64,000 bases of DNA from Toxorhynchites rutilus septentrionalis (taxonomy: Eukaryota; Arthropoda; Insecta; Diptera; Culicidae): contig NC_073744.1 in the NCBI RefSeq assembly GCF_029784135.1, forward strand, positions 74,751,935 through 74,815,934, given 5' to 3'. Made by a program: the position numbers and the translations under genes. The notes below the pieces were generated by a model. It did no database searches and had not been told where the DNA came from. It saw only the letters and a list, made by a program, of their open reading frames with translations. Below are positions 10,053 through 21,200 of the stretch, in pieces; within the stretch, counting starts at the first letter, position 1, and every line of letters begins with the position of its first letter.

Positions 10053-13000
10053 GCAGACTTATCTCACTTCTTAACTAGGCGAACCTAGCCAGAATTTTCA
10101 CCTGCCCCCGGGCTTCTGAATGCCAAAGGGGGACTAGGCTCTGCGGAATGCACGTATCTGCATGCTCGTGCTGTTTCAGTCCTGACCGAGAAATTGTCGG
10201 ACAATCGCGCAGGTGCTAAGGATGACCGACTTTTGGATGCCGGCCAATTCCTTCTCCATATTCAACACCTTTAGCGCTTCCAGAAGTGTCTTCGGGACAA
10301 TTCCAGTTCCAGAGAGAACGACTGGAACAATTCTTGGGACCTCCCTTAGCCCCCACAGTTCCTTGAGCTCCACGGCCAATGGTCGGTACTTGCAGATTTT
10401 GCGACCGTGGGTCTCCTCCAGATTCTGGTTCAGTGGAATAGCGACATCGATGATGGTGACTTTGCGGTCGCTCTTGTCGTAAACCATTATATCTGGCCGG
10501 TTGTGGTGGATCGAGAGGTCGGTCAGAACAGTGCGATCCCAGTACAGCTTGAAACGGTCATTTTCCAGGACAGGTGCAGGCAGGTACCGGTAGTTTGGTA
10601 CGTTGTCTTCCAGTAGAGCACATTGGAGCGCCAGTTGTCGATGAACAATACGGGCCACGTTGTTGTGGCGCTCGGTGTAGGCTGCGTTGGCCAAAACGGG
10701 ACAGCCTCCCATAATGTGCTCTATGTTTTCACCTGGTTGATGACACATCCGGCAAATGTCATCAACGTCTTGATGCCAGACGTACCGCCTGCAGTTTCTC
10801 GTCGGCATTATCCTGTCCTGGATGGCTATCATGTCGGCTTCTACTACTGAAGAGAGTTCACCACGCGTTAGCCACAGATTAGATGCGGCCTTGTCGACGT
10901 GTGGCCGGTCCAGTTGATGGGGGTGGGCACCATGCACTGCCTTCTGCTTCCAAGCTGCAATCTTCTCCTCCACTGTCTGCAGATTGCAGTTGAGTTGGTA
11001 CTCCGCTTGCGCCAAGTGCAGAGCGCTGTATCCTCTGTCGGCGGCGCAGACAGCCCGGTATAGCGCGTTTTGGTTGGCGCGTTCTGCGAAGTACTCGCGC
11101 AGTTGTCGTACCTGGGCAACACACAGTGCAGATATGTCGACTATTCCAAGTCCCCCTTCTTTGCGTGGCAGTGAAACTCTCTCCAGTGCCGATTGAGGAT
11201 GGTGCATTCCGGCCTCTTTAAATGCTTTCCTCATCCTCCTCTCAAGGTCCTCTAGGTCAGTTTTGCTCCATTTGACTACACCAAAACTGAAGGTCAGCAG
11301 GGGAACCGCGAATGTGTTGATCGCGCGTACCTTGTTCCCCGCGTTGAGGAAAGTCCTCAGGACACAGTTCACTCGACTCAAGAACTTGTCTCGCAGCTCC
11401 GTCTTGATGTCGGAGTGGCGAATCCCGGTGAGCTGTCGGAATCCAAGATATTTATAGGATTCGCCACGAACCATGTCTCTTATGAACTCGCCGTCATAGA
11501 CCTCGTAACCTCCGGATTCGGTAAGCTGCCCTTTCAGCAGATGGACACAGCGGCACTTGTCGAGGCCGAACTCCATGCAAATGTCCCTGCTTATGTCTTC
11601 GACAACCCGGATAGCTACACCTAGACGCTGACGTGAATCAGCGTAGACCTTGAGATCATCCATGTAGAAGGTATGGGTCACTTCTTCGTGGGCGCCGTCG
11701 CCATACCTTATTTTATAGCCATGACCGTTTCTATTGAGCGTCCTACTGAGGGGGTTCAATGCCAGACAAAACCAAAGCGGGCTGAAAGAGTCGCCTTGGA
11801 ATATCCCCCTCTTTATCTGCAGCGTTCTAGACTGCAACACATTTTCCCCATCACTGAGGTGCAGAGACGTACTCCACTGCCTCATCGCATGCTGCAGGAA
11901 CCTAACGACGAAGGGATCAATTTTGTAGAGCTCCAATACCCGGACGAGAAACGAGTGAGGTATGGAGTCATAAGCCTTCCTGTAATCGATATAGGCCATG
12001 CTTAGGTTCCGCTGGTTATAAACCGCCTGGCCGACTATGGCTGCGTCGATGATGGCCTGGTCTTTGCAGCCATGCGTATTTTTCCTGCATCCTTTCTGCT
12101 CTTCTGCGATGATGTGATGCTGTTCGCAGTGAGCAGAAACTTTGGCGGTAATTATGCTGCTCAGTATTTTGTACAGACTCGATAGGCACGTTATCGGTCT
12201 GTACTTTGATGGGTTCAATGTGTTGCTGTCTTTCGGGAGGAGGAAGGTGACGCCACGGGTGGCGAATTCAGGAAGGTTGTGTGGGTCACGTAGCACCTTG
12301 TTGAAGCACTCAGCTATCTTTGGATGTGCGACGGTCAGCTTCTTGTGCCAGAAGTTCTGAACACCATCGGGACCCGGTGCTGCCCAGTTCCTCAGGTACC
12401 GCGAGGCTTCGCGGACATCGTTCTCTCCGACGATGATAGCTGGCATCTCTCCAATTTCACCACAACTCTCCTCCTCCCGTCTTAACCACATTTGCCCGTC
12501 GCGATGTTCTACTGGGGTCTCCCAAATACCAGCCCAGAAGTTCGTCACATCGCTAATATCTGGCAAACCTTCGCGGTAGTCGGGCTTCTCGTCGCTAATG
12601 TGGTCGTAGAACGCTTTCTCGTTATCTCTGAACATCCGATTTTGTTCTTGGCGCTTTGCAGAGTCAGAGTAACGTTTCAGCCGTTTTGTAAGGACGCTCA
12701 ATTGCTGTACCAGTGTGTCGAGTTTTTCCGTCAGCTGGTGAGCTCCCAGCTGGCGAAGTTCAGTAGGCCGCACGATCACAGCAACTTGGCGACATAATTT
12801 CACCGATCTGCTGCCTCTTTTGTACGCCATCAGTCTTCCAATTGCGGCGCGCTTGTTTAGGATCCGTTGCTCCAATCTCCTTCGCCATGGAGGCTCACGC
12901 CTTTCACGGAGATGTTGGAGCAGTCCGCCTCTTGGCCTAATACGGTATCCTAAACTTTTGGCGGTCGCCACAGCAGCGCAGTAAACTTTCAGTTGCAGCT

Positions 13001-14124
13001 CCTCCATGTTCTCAGCATCAACCAAGTGCAGCGGAAGAACGTGCTCGTTCATGAGCTTTACTGCACTTGTCAGCCTGCGGGAATGCTGCAACTTCGGGAT
13101 CCTGGGGCGCGACAATGGGTCTGTGTCGCGGAACTGTGAGATCGCCTCGTCGTAGTGGAAGACCAGATCGCGTAGTAGTTGTTGATCTGGCTGTGGGTCT
13201 TCCGGCTCAGGGGGTTGTTGTACTGTGGCCTCCACTGGTGCTGATTCGCGTGCCCCACTCGCGAATGAATTGCTCAGCCGTACTGAACTTCGTCTCGACA
13301 CATCGCTTGCTCTGTTGTTCCTGGAGCTTATTTCTCTCTGCACCTGCTGCTTGATCTCGTCGATTTGCGTTTGGGAGAGCATGTTGTTGCGTACTATCGC
13401 TCTACGCCTCGCGTTCATCGCGTTCTGATCAAGCCTCCCAACGAACTCTGGATACGCTTCCTCGAACATTGTTAGTATTCGAGGGCGACCACTCATGTCC
13501 GTCTCCAAAGCAGTGCAGATGTAATAGGCGCGGATCACGAATTCATTCATTTCGTGTGTCCACATGATCCGGCGCCTAGTGGTACCCACGAGTGTGGACG
13601 ACTGCCGTCTGGCAGTCACAACACGCCTCGTAGGCGCAGCGTTTCTTGGGTGATGTCGATGGCTGCTGTTTCCGTGTGGCGGTAGCTCTTCGGGTTGAAC
13701 CCGGCTGGTGGCCCGCTCTTGCACATCGCCCTCCAGCCGCTGGCCGCTCGCTCTTACGCCCGTTCCAGGACCAGCTCCAGTTCGGGGACCCTCCTCGGGT
13801 GATCGCATTCTAATTATTCTTCGTGATCGTAGCTCCATTTTATTGGGTGTATCTCCTTTGCCCGGGAGACAGCGGGTTGGCAAGGCCTCCATGACCCGGG
13901 AGGCCTTCCCCGGGAGAGATATAGCGCTCTGACTCGCTCGCACCCCCTCACTTAGCCACTTTCGACACCCGTTCTCGGAGCCAAGACCAGGTGTGTGTTT
14001 CCAGTTCACGCCCGATCTAAAAATGTCGTCATATGATCTTCGTGGAGGCGTGAGATAGGAACATTTGAGACCAACAGGCAGGCTCCTACCCTATGTTGAT
14101 CCCCATTTGAGAACCAATGGGGGA
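10022..14124 (-). mobile_element. R4/Dong-like retrotransposon, copy 1 of 3
   Basis: On the minus strand this copy runs from a 5' end at about 14124 to a poly(A) tail, seen as T10022-10051 (30 nt). It contains a ~290 bp 5' leader, one ORF, a ~124 bp 3' UTR and the tail. The 3' UTR starts TGCCAAAGG... and ends GTCTGCC before the tail. It is the most diverged of the three copies, differing from copies 2 and 3 at scattered bases and by one extra base upstream of the ORF. Its tail is followed by the split MITE sequence (TACGGTGTATC on the minus strand). Confidence 0.9.
10176..13838 (-). CDS. R4/Dong-like reverse transcriptase with restriction-like endonuclease, copy 1
   Basis: Single 1220-residue ORF of an RLE-class non-LTR retrotransposon. 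The N-terminus is basic and Ser/Arg-rich with no clear zinc finger. A conserved block WTHEMNEFVIRAYY lies near residue 92. The RT domain covers about residues 480-800 with AAPGPDGV, KYRPITCLSS, AYIDYRKAYDS, GIFQGDSFSPL and the catalytic FYMDDLKVYA (near residue 724). A CX2CX8HX4C knuckle (CRMCHQPGENIEHIMGGC) lies near 1029. The restriction-like endonuclease signature RPDIMVYDKSDRKVTIIDV follows near 1119. AYIDYxKAYDS with YMDDLK fits the R4/Dong group. I chose ATG 13838 because it is shared by all copies. In this copy the frame stays open upstream with another ATG at 13892, but a one-base deletion closes that extension in copies 2 and 3. Confidence 0.92.
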   Translation of the reverse strand: MELRSRRIIRMRSPEEGPRTGAGPGTGVRASGQRLEGDVQERATSRVQPEELPPHGNSSHRHHPRNAAPTRRVVTARRQSSTLVGTTRRRIMWTHEMNEFVIRAYYICTALETDMSGRPRILTMFEEAYPEFVGRLDQNAMNARRRAIVRNNMLSQTQIDEIKQQVQREISSRNNRASDVSRRSSVRLSNSFASGARESAPVEATVQQPPEPEDPQPDQQLLRDLVFHYDEAISQFRDTDPLSRPRIPKLQHSRRLTSAVKLMNEHVLPLHLVDAENMEELQLKVYCAAVATAKSLGYRIRPRGGLLQHLRERREPPWRRRLEQRILNKRAAIGRLMAYKRGSRSVKLCRQVAVIVRPTELRQLGAHQLTEKLDTLVQQLSVLTKRLKRYSDSAKRQEQNRMFRDNEKAFYDHISDEKPDYREGLPDISDVTNFWAGIWETPVEHRDGQMWLRREEESCGEIGEMPAIIVGENDVREASRYLRNWAAPGPDGVQNFWHKKLTVAHPKIAECFNKVLRDPHNLPEFATRGVTFLLPKDSNTLNPSKYRPITCLSSLYKILSSIITAKVSAHCEQHHIIAEEQKGCRKNTHGCKDQAIIDAAIVGQAVYNQRNLSMAYIDYRKAYDSIPHSFLVRVLELYKIDPFVVRFLQHAMRQWSTSLHLSDGENVLQSRTLQIKRGIFQGDSFSPLWFCLALNPLSRTLNRNGHGYKIRYGDGAHEEVTHTFYMDDLKVYADSRQRLGVAIRVVEDISRDICMEFGLDKCRCVHLLKGQLTESGGYEVYDGEFIRDMVRGESYKYLGFRQLTGIRHSDIKTELRDKFLSRVNCVLRTFLNAGNKVRAINTFAVPLLTFSFGVVKWSKTDLEDLERRMRKAFKEAGMHHPQSALERVSLPRKEGGLGIVDISALCVAQVRQLREYFAERANQNALYRAVCAADRGYSALHLAQAEYQLNCNLQTVEEKIAAWKQKAVHGAHPHQLDRPHVDKAASNLWLTRGELSSVVEADMIAIQDRIMPTRNCRRYVWHQDVDDICRMCHQPGENIEHIMGGCPVLANAAYTERHNNVARIVHRQLALQCALLEDNVPNYRYLPAPVLENDRFKLYWDRTVLTDLSIHHNRPDIMVYDKSDRKVTIIDVAIPLNQNLEETHGRKICKYRPLAVELKELWGLREVPRIVPVVLSGTGIVPKTLLEALKVLNMEKELAGIQKSVILSTCAIVRQFLGQD

Positions 14125-17100
14125 TTTTTTTTTTGGCAGACTTATCTCACTTCTTAACTAGGCGAACCTAGCCAGAATTTTCACCTGCCCCCGGGCTTCT
14201 GAATGCCAAAGGGGGACTAGGCTCTGCGGAATGCACGTATCTGCATGCTCGTGCTGTTTTAGTCCTGACCGAGGAATTGTCGGACAATCGCGCAGGTGCT
14301 AAGGATGACCGACTTTTGGATGCCGGCCAATTCCTTCTCGATGTTCAACACCTTTAGCGCTTCCAGAAGTGTCTTCGGGATAATTCCAGTTCCAGAGAGA
14401 ACGACTGGAACAATTCTTGGGACCTCCCTTAGCCCCCACAGTTCCTTGAGCTCCACGGCCAATGGTCGGTACTTGCAGATTTTGCGACCGTGGGTCTCCT
14501 CCAGATTCTGGTTCAGTGGAATAGCGACATCGATGATGGTGACTTTGCGGTCGCTCTTGTCGTAAACCATTATATCTGGGCGGTTGTGGTGGATCGAGAG
14601 GTCGGTCAGAACAGTGCGATCCCAGTACAGCTTGAAACGGTCATTTTCCAGGACAGGTGCAGGCAGGTACCGGTAGTTTGGTACGTTGTCTTCCAGTAGA
14701 GCACATTGGAGCGCCAGTTGTCGATGAACAATACGGGCCACGTTGTTGTGGCGCTCGGTGTAGGCTGCGTTGGCCAAAACGGGACAGCCTCCCATAATGT
14801 GCTCTATGTTTTCACCTGGTTGATGGCACATCCGGCAAATGTCATCAACGTCTTGATGCCAGACGTACCGCCTGCAGTTTCTCGTCGGCATTATCCTGTC
14901 CTGGATGGCTATCATGTCGGCTTCTACTACTGAAGAGAGTTCACCACGCGTTAGCCACAGATTAGATGCGGCCTTGTCGACGTGTGGCCGGTCCAGTTGA
15001 TGGGGGTGGGCACCATGCACTGCCTTCTGCTTCCAAGCTGCAATCTTCTCCTCCACTGTCTGCAGATTGCAGTTGAGTTGGTACTCCGCTTGCGCCAAGT
15101 GCAGAGCGCTGTATCCTCTGTCGGCGGCGCAGACAGCCCGGTATAGCGCGTTTTGGTTGGCGCGTTCTGCGAAGTACTCGCGCAGTTGTCGTACCTGGGC
15201 AACACACAGTGCAGATATGTCGACTATTCCAAGTCCCCCTTCTTTGCGTGGCAGTGAAACTCTCTCCAGTGCCGATTGAGGATGGTGCATTCCGGCCTCT
15301 TTGAATGCTTTCCTCATCCTCCTCTCAAGGTCCTCTAGGTTAGTTTTGCTCCATTTGACTACACCAAAACTGAAGGTCAGTAGGGGAACCGCGAATGTGT
15401 TGATCGCGCGTACCTTGTTCCCCGCATTGAGGAAAGTCCTCAGGACACAGTTCACTCGACTCAAGAACTTGTCTCGCAGCTCCGTCTTGATGTCGGAGTG
15501 GCGAATCCCGGTGAGCTGTCGGAATCCAAGATATTTATAGGATTCGCCACGAACCATGTCTCTTATGAACTCGCCGTCATAGACCTCGTAACCTCCGGAT
15601 TCGGTAAGCTGCCCTTTCAGCAGATGGACACAGCGGCACTTGTCGAGGCCGAACTCCATGCAGATGTCCCTGCTTATGTCTTCGACAACCCGGATAGCTA
15701 CACCTAGACGCTGACGTGAATCAGCGTAGACCTTGAGATCATCCATGTAGAAGGTATGGGTCACTTCTTCGTGGGCGCCGTCGCCATACCTTATTTTATA
15801 GCCATGACCGTTTCTATTGAGCGTCCTACTGAGGGGGTTCAGTGCCAGACAAAACCAAAGCGGGCTGAAAGAGTCGCCTTGGAATATCCCCCTCTTTATC
15901 TGCAGCGTTCTAGACTGCAACACATTTTCCCCATCACTGAGGTGCAGAGACGTGCTCCACTGCCTCATCGCATGCTGCAGGAACCTAACGACGACGGGAT
16001 CAATCTTGTATAGCTCCAATACCCGGACGAGAAACGAGTGAGGTATGGAGTCATAAGCCTTCCTGTAATCGATGTAGGCCATACTTAGGTTCCGCTGGTT
16101 ATATACCGCCTGGCCGACTATGGCTGCGTCGATGATGGCCTGGTCTTTGCAGCCATGCGTATTTTTCCTGCATCCTTTCTGCTCTTCTGCGATGATATGG
16201 TGTTGTTCGCAGTGGGCAGAAACTTTGGCGGTTATGATGCTGCTTAATATCTTGTACAGACTCGATAGGCACGTTATCGGCCTGTACTTTGATGGGTTCA
16301 ATGTGTTGCTGTCTTTCGGGAGGAGGAATGTGACGCCACGGGTGGCGAATTCAGGGAGGTTGTGTGGGTCACGTAGCACCTTGTTGAAGCACTCAGCTAT
16401 CTTTTGATGTGCGACGGTCAGCTTCTTGTGCCAGAAGTTCTGAACACCATCGGGGCCCGGTGCTGCCCAGTTCCTCAGGTACCGCGAGGCTTCGCGGACA
16501 TCGTTCTCTTCGACGATGATAGCTGGCATCTCTCCAATTTCACCACAACTCTCCTCCTCCCGTCTTAACCACATTTGCCCGTCACGATGTTGTACTGGGG
16601 TCTCCCAAATACCAGCCCAGAAGTTCGTCACATCGCTAATATCTGGCAAACCTTCGCGGTAGTCGGGCTTCTCGTCGCTAATGTGGTCGTAGAACGCTTT
16701 TTCGTTATCTCTGAACATCCGATTTTGTTCCTGGCGCTTTGCAGAGTCAGAGTAACGTTTCAGCCGTTTAGTTAGGACGCTCAATTGCTGTACCAGTGTG
16801 TCGAGTTTTTCCGTCAGCTGGTGAGCTCCCAGCTGGCGAGGTTCAGTAGGCCGCACGATCACAGCAACTTGGCGACATAATTTCGCCGATCTGTTGCCTC
16901 TTTTGTACGCCATCAGTCTTCCAATTGCGGCGCGCTTGTTTAGGATCCGTTGCTCCAATCTCCTTCGCCATGGAGGCTCACGCCTTTCACGGAGATGTTG
17001 GAGCAGTCCGCCTCTTGGCCTAATACGGTATCCTAAACTTTTGGCGGTCGCCACAGCAGCACAGTAAACTTTCAGTTGCAGCTCCTCCATGTTCTCAGCA

Positions 17101-18206
17101 TCAACCAAGTGCAGCGGAAGAACGTGCTCGTTCATGAGCTTTACTGCACTTGTCAGCCTGCGGGAATGCTGCAACTTCGGGATCCTGGGGCGCGACAATG
17201 GGTCTGTGTCGCGGAACTGTGAGATCGCCTCGTCGTAGTGGAAGACCAGATCGCGTAGTAGTTGTTGATCTGGCTGTGGGTCTTCCGGCTCAGGGGGTTG
17301 TAGTACTGTGGCCTCCACTGGTGCTGATTCGCGTGCCCCACTCGCGAATGAATTGCTCAGCCGTACTGAACTTCGTCTCGACACATCGCTTGCTCTGTTG
17401 TTCCTGGAGCTTATTTCTCTCTGCACCTGCTGCTTGATCTCGTCGATTTGCGTTTGGGAGAGCATGTTGTTGCGTACTATCGCTCTACGCCTCGCGTTCA
17501 TCGCGTTCTGATCAAGCCTCCCGACGAACTCTGGATACGTTTCCTCGAACATTGTTAGTATTCGAGGGCGACCGCTCATGTCCGTCTCCAAAGCAGTGCA
17601 GATGTAATAGGCGCGGATCACGAATTCATTCATTTCGTGTGTCCACATGATCCGGCTCCTAGTGGTACCCACAAGTGTGGACGACTGTCGTCTGGCAGTC
17701 GCAACACGTCTCGTAGGCGCAGCGTTTCTTGGGTGATGTCGATGGCTGCTGTTTCCGTGTGGCGGTAGCTCTTCGGGTTGAACCCGGCTGGTGGCCCGCT
17801 CTTGCACATCGCCCTCCAGCCGCTGGCCGCTCGCTCTTACGCCCGTTCCAGGACCAGCTCCAGTTCGGGGACCCTCCTCGGGTGATCGCATTCTAATTAC
17901 TCTTCGTGAACGTAGCTCCATTTTCTGGGTGTATCTCCTTTGCCCGGGAGACAGCGGGTTGGCAAGGCCTCCATGACCCGGGAGGCCTTCCCCGGGAGAG
18001 ATATAGCGCTCTGACTCGCTCGCACCCCCTCACTTAGCCACTTTCGACACCCGTTCTCGGAGCCAAGACCAGGTGTGTGTTTCCAGTTCACGCCCGATCT
18101 AAAAATGTCGTCATATGATCTTCGTGGAGGCGTGAGATAGGAACATTTGAGACCAACAGGCAGGCTCCTACCCTATGTTGATCCCCATTTGAGAACCAAT
18201 GGGGGA
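14125..18206 (-). mobile_element. R4/Dong-like retrotransposon, copy 2 of 3
   Basis: A head-to-tail copy 4083 bp from copy 1. Its tail is only 10 A (T14125-14134). It abuts the 5' end of copy 1 through ATCCCCCA next to TTGGTTCTCAAATGGGGAT on the minus strand. No target-site sequence separates the copies. Confidence 0.9.
14259..17921 (-). CDS. R4/Dong-like reverse transcriptase with restriction-like endonuclease, copy 2
   Basis: Intact 1220-residue ORF with the same domain order as copy 1: basic N-terminus, WTHEMNEF block, RT with FYMDDLK, CCHC knuckle and PD...D endonuclease. All catalytic-type motifs are unbroken. By eye it differs from copy 3 at two residues near the N-terminus (Ser for Arg in TTRSRIMW; Thr for Ala in FEETYPEF). 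The upstream in-frame extension seen in copy 1 is shifted by one missing base, which makes ATG 17921 the likely start. Confidence 0.92.
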   Translation of the reverse strand: MELRSRRVIRMRSPEEGPRTGAGPGTGVRASGQRLEGDVQERATSRVQPEELPPHGNSSHRHHPRNAAPTRRVATARRQSSTLVGTTRSRIMWTHEMNEFVIRAYYICTALETDMSGRPRILTMFEETYPEFVGRLDQNAMNARRRAIVRNNMLSQTQIDEIKQQVQREISSRNNRASDVSRRSSVRLSNSFASGARESAPVEATVLQPPEPEDPQPDQQLLRDLVFHYDEAISQFRDTDPLSRPRIPKLQHSRRLTSAVKLMNEHVLPLHLVDAENMEELQLKVYCAAVATAKSLGYRIRPRGGLLQHLRERREPPWRRRLEQRILNKRAAIGRLMAYKRGNRSAKLCRQVAVIVRPTEPRQLGAHQLTEKLDTLVQQLSVLTKRLKRYSDSAKRQEQNRMFRDNEKAFYDHISDEKPDYREGLPDISDVTNFWAGIWETPVQHRDGQMWLRREEESCGEIGEMPAIIVEENDVREASRYLRNWAAPGPDGVQNFWHKKLTVAHQKIAECFNKVLRDPHNLPEFATRGVTFLLPKDSNTLNPSKYRPITCLSSLYKILSSIITAKVSAHCEQHHIIAEEQKGCRKNTHGCKDQAIIDAAIVGQAVYNQRNLSMAYIDYRKAYDSIPHSFLVRVLELYKIDPVVVRFLQHAMRQWSTSLHLSDGENVLQSRTLQIKRGIFQGDSFSPLWFCLALNPLSRTLNRNGHGYKIRYGDGAHEEVTHTFYMDDLKVYADSRQRLGVAIRVVEDISRDICMEFGLDKCRCVHLLKGQLTESGGYEVYDGEFIRDMVRGESYKYLGFRQLTGIRHSDIKTELRDKFLSRVNCVLRTFLNAGNKVRAINTFAVPLLTFSFGVVKWSKTNLEDLERRMRKAFKEAGMHHPQSALERVSLPRKEGGLGIVDISALCVAQVRQLREYFAERANQNALYRAVCAADRGYSALHLAQAEYQLNCNLQTVEEKIAAWKQKAVHGAHPHQLDRPHVDKAASNLWLTRGELSSVVEADMIAIQDRIMPTRNCRRYVWHQDVDDICRMCHQPGENIEHIMGGCPVLANAAYTERHNNVARIVHRQLALQCALLEDNVPNYRYLPAPVLENDRFKLYWDRTVLTDLSIHHNRPDIMVYDKSDRKVTIIDVAIPLNQNLEETHGRKICKYRPLAVELKELWGLREVPRIVPVVLSGTGIIPKTLLEALKVLNIEKELAGIQKSVILSTCAIVRQFLGQD

Positions 18207-21200
18207 TTTTTTTTTTGGCAGACTTATCTCACTTCTTAACTAGGCGAACCTAGCCAGAATTTTCACCTGCCCCCGGGCTTCTGAATGCCAAAGGGGGACT
18301 AGGCTCTGCGGAATGCACGTATCTGCATGCTCGTGCTGTTTTAGTCCTGACCGAGGAATTGTCGGACAATCGCGCAGGTGCTAAGGATGACCGACTTTTG
18401 GATGCCGGCCAATTCCTTCTCGATGTTCAACACCTTTAGCGCTTCCAGAAGTGTCTTCGGGATAATTCCAGTTCCAGAGAGAACGACTGGAACAATTCTT
18501 GGGACCTCCCTTAGCCCCCACAGTTCCTTGAGCTCCACGGCCAATGGTCGGTACTTGCAGATTTTGCGACCGTGGGTCTCCTCCAGATTCTGGTTCAGTG
18601 GAATAGCGACATCGATGATGGTGACTTTGCGGTCGCTCTTGTCGTAAACCATTATATCTGGGCGGTTGTGGTGGATCGAGAGGTCGGTCAGAACAGTGCG
18701 ATCCCAGTACAGCTTGAAACGGTCATTTTCCAGGACAGGTGCAGGCAGGTACCGGTAGTTTGGTACGTTGTCTTCCAGTAGAGCACATTGGAGCGCCAGT
18801 TGTCGATGAACAATACGGGCCACGTTGTTGTGGCGCTCGGTGTAGGCTGCGTTGGCCAAAACGGGACAGCCTCCCATAATGTGCTCTATGTTTTCACCTG
18901 GTTGATGGCACATCCGGCAAATGTCATCAACGTCTTGATGCCAGACGTACCGCCTGCAGTTTCTCGTCGGCATTATCCTGTCCTGGATGGCTATCATGTC
19001 GGCTTCTACTACTGAAGAGAGTTCACCACGCGTTAGCCACAGATTAGATGCGGCCTTGTCGACGTGTGGCCGGTCCAGTTGATGGGGGTGGGCACCATGC
19101 ACTGCCTTCTGCTTCCAAGCTGCAATCTTCTCCTCCACTGTCTGCAGATTGCAGTTGAGTTGGTACTCCGCTTGCGCCAAGTGCAGAGCGCTGTATCCTC
19201 TGTCGGCGGCGCAGACAGCCCGGTATAGCGCGTTTTGGTTGGCGCGTTCTGCGAAGTACTCGCGCAGTTGTCGTACCTGGGCAACACACAGTGCAGATAT
19301 GTCGACTATTCCAAGTCCCCCTTCTTTGCGTGGCAGTGAAACTCTCTCCAGTGCCGATTGAGGATGGTGCATTCCGGCCTCTTTGAATGCTTTCCTCATC
19401 CTCCTCTCAAGGTCCTCTAGGTTAGTTTTGCTCCATTTGACTACACCAAAACTGAAGGTCAGTAGGGGAACCGCGAATGTGTTGATCGCGCGTACCTTGT
19501 TCCCCGCATTGAGGAAAGTCCTCAGGACACAGTTCACTCGACTCAAGAACTTGTCTCGCAGCTCCGTCTTGATGTCGGAGTGGCGAATCCCGGTGAGCTG
19601 TCGGAATCCAAGATATTTATAGGATTCGCCACGAACCATGTCTCTTATGAACTCGCCGTCATAGACCTCGTAACCTCCGGATTCGGTAAGCTGCCCTTTC
19701 AGCAGATGGACACAGCGGCACTTGTCGAGGCCGAACTCCATGCAGATGTCCCTGCTTATGTCTTCGACAACCCGGATAGCTACACCTAGACGCTGACGTG
19801 AATCAGCGTAGACCTTGAGATCATCCATGTAGAAGGTATGGGTCACTTCTTCGTGGGCGCCGTCGCCATACCTTATTTTATAGCCATGACCGTTTCTATT
19901 GAGCGTCCTACTGAGGGGGTTCAGTGCCAGACAAAACCAAAGCGGGCTGAAAGAGTCGCCTTGGAATATCCCCCTCTTTATCTGCAGCGTTCTAGACTGC
20001 AACACATTTTCCCCATCACTGAGGTGCAGAGACGTGCTCCACTGCCTCATCGCATGCTGCAGGAACCTAACGACGACGGGATCAATCTTGTATAGCTCCA
20101 ATACCCGGACGAGAAACGAGTGAGGTATGGAGTCATAAGCCTTCCTGTAATCGATGTAGGCCATACTTAGGTTCCGCTGGTTATATACCGCCTGGCCGAC
20201 TATGGCTGCGTCGATGATGGCCTGGTCTTTGCAGCCATGCGTATTTTTCCTGCATCCTTTCTGCTCTTCTGCGATGATATGGTGTTGTTCGCAGTGGGCA
20301 GAAACTTTGGCGGTTATGATGCTGCTTAATATCTTGTACAGACTCGATAGGCACGTTATCGGCCTGTACTTTGATGGGTTCAATGTGTTGCTGTCTTTCG
20401 GGAGGAGGAATGTGACGCCACGGGTGGCGAATTCAGGGAGGTTGTGTGGGTCACGTAGCACCTTGTTGAAGCACTCAGCTATCTTTTGATGTGCGACGGT
20501 CAGCTTCTTGTGCCAGAAGTTCTGAACACCATCGGGGCCCGGTGCTGCCCAGTTCCTCAGGTACCGCGAGGCTTCGCGGACATCGTTCTCTTCGACGATG
20601 ATAGCTGGCATCTCTCCAATTTCACCACAACTCTCCTCCTCCCGTCTTAACCACATTTGCCCGTCACGATGTTGTACTGGGGTCTCCCAAATACCAGCCC
20701 AGAAGTTCGTCACATCGCTAATATCTGGCAAACCTTCGCGGTAGTCGGGCTTCTCGTCGCTAATGTGGTCGTAGAACGCTTTTTCGTTATCTCTGAACAT
20801 CCGATTTTGTTCCTGGCGCTTTGCAGAGTCAGAGTAACGTTTCAGCCGTTTAGTTAGGACGCTCAATTGCTGTACCAGTGTGTCGAGTTTTTCCGTCAGC
20901 TGGTGAGCTCCCAGCTGGCGAGGTTCAGTAGGCCGCACGATCACAGCAACTTGGCGACATAATTTCGCCGATCTGTTGCCTCTTTTGTACGCCATCAGTC
21001 TTCCAATTGCGGCGCGCTTGTTTAGGATCCGTTGCTCCAATCTCCTTCGCCATGGAGGCTCACGCCTTTCACGGAGATGTTGGAGCAGTCCGCCTCTTGG
21101 CCTAATACGGTATCCTAAACTTTTGGCGGTCGCCACAGCAGCACAGTAAACTTTCAGTTGCAGCTCCTCCATGTTCTCAGCATCAACCAAGTGCAGCGGA

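Noticed and set aside
10213..13932. Many plus-strand open frames across the R4-like elements
   Set aside because: They are antisense shadows of the minus-strand retrotransposase ORFs and repeat identically in all three copies.
13839..14009. Counting the R4-like protein of copy 1 as 1277 residues
   Set aside because: The upstream part starts at a non-ATG codon and is broken by one base in copies 2 and 3; the shared ATG at 13838 is the safer start.
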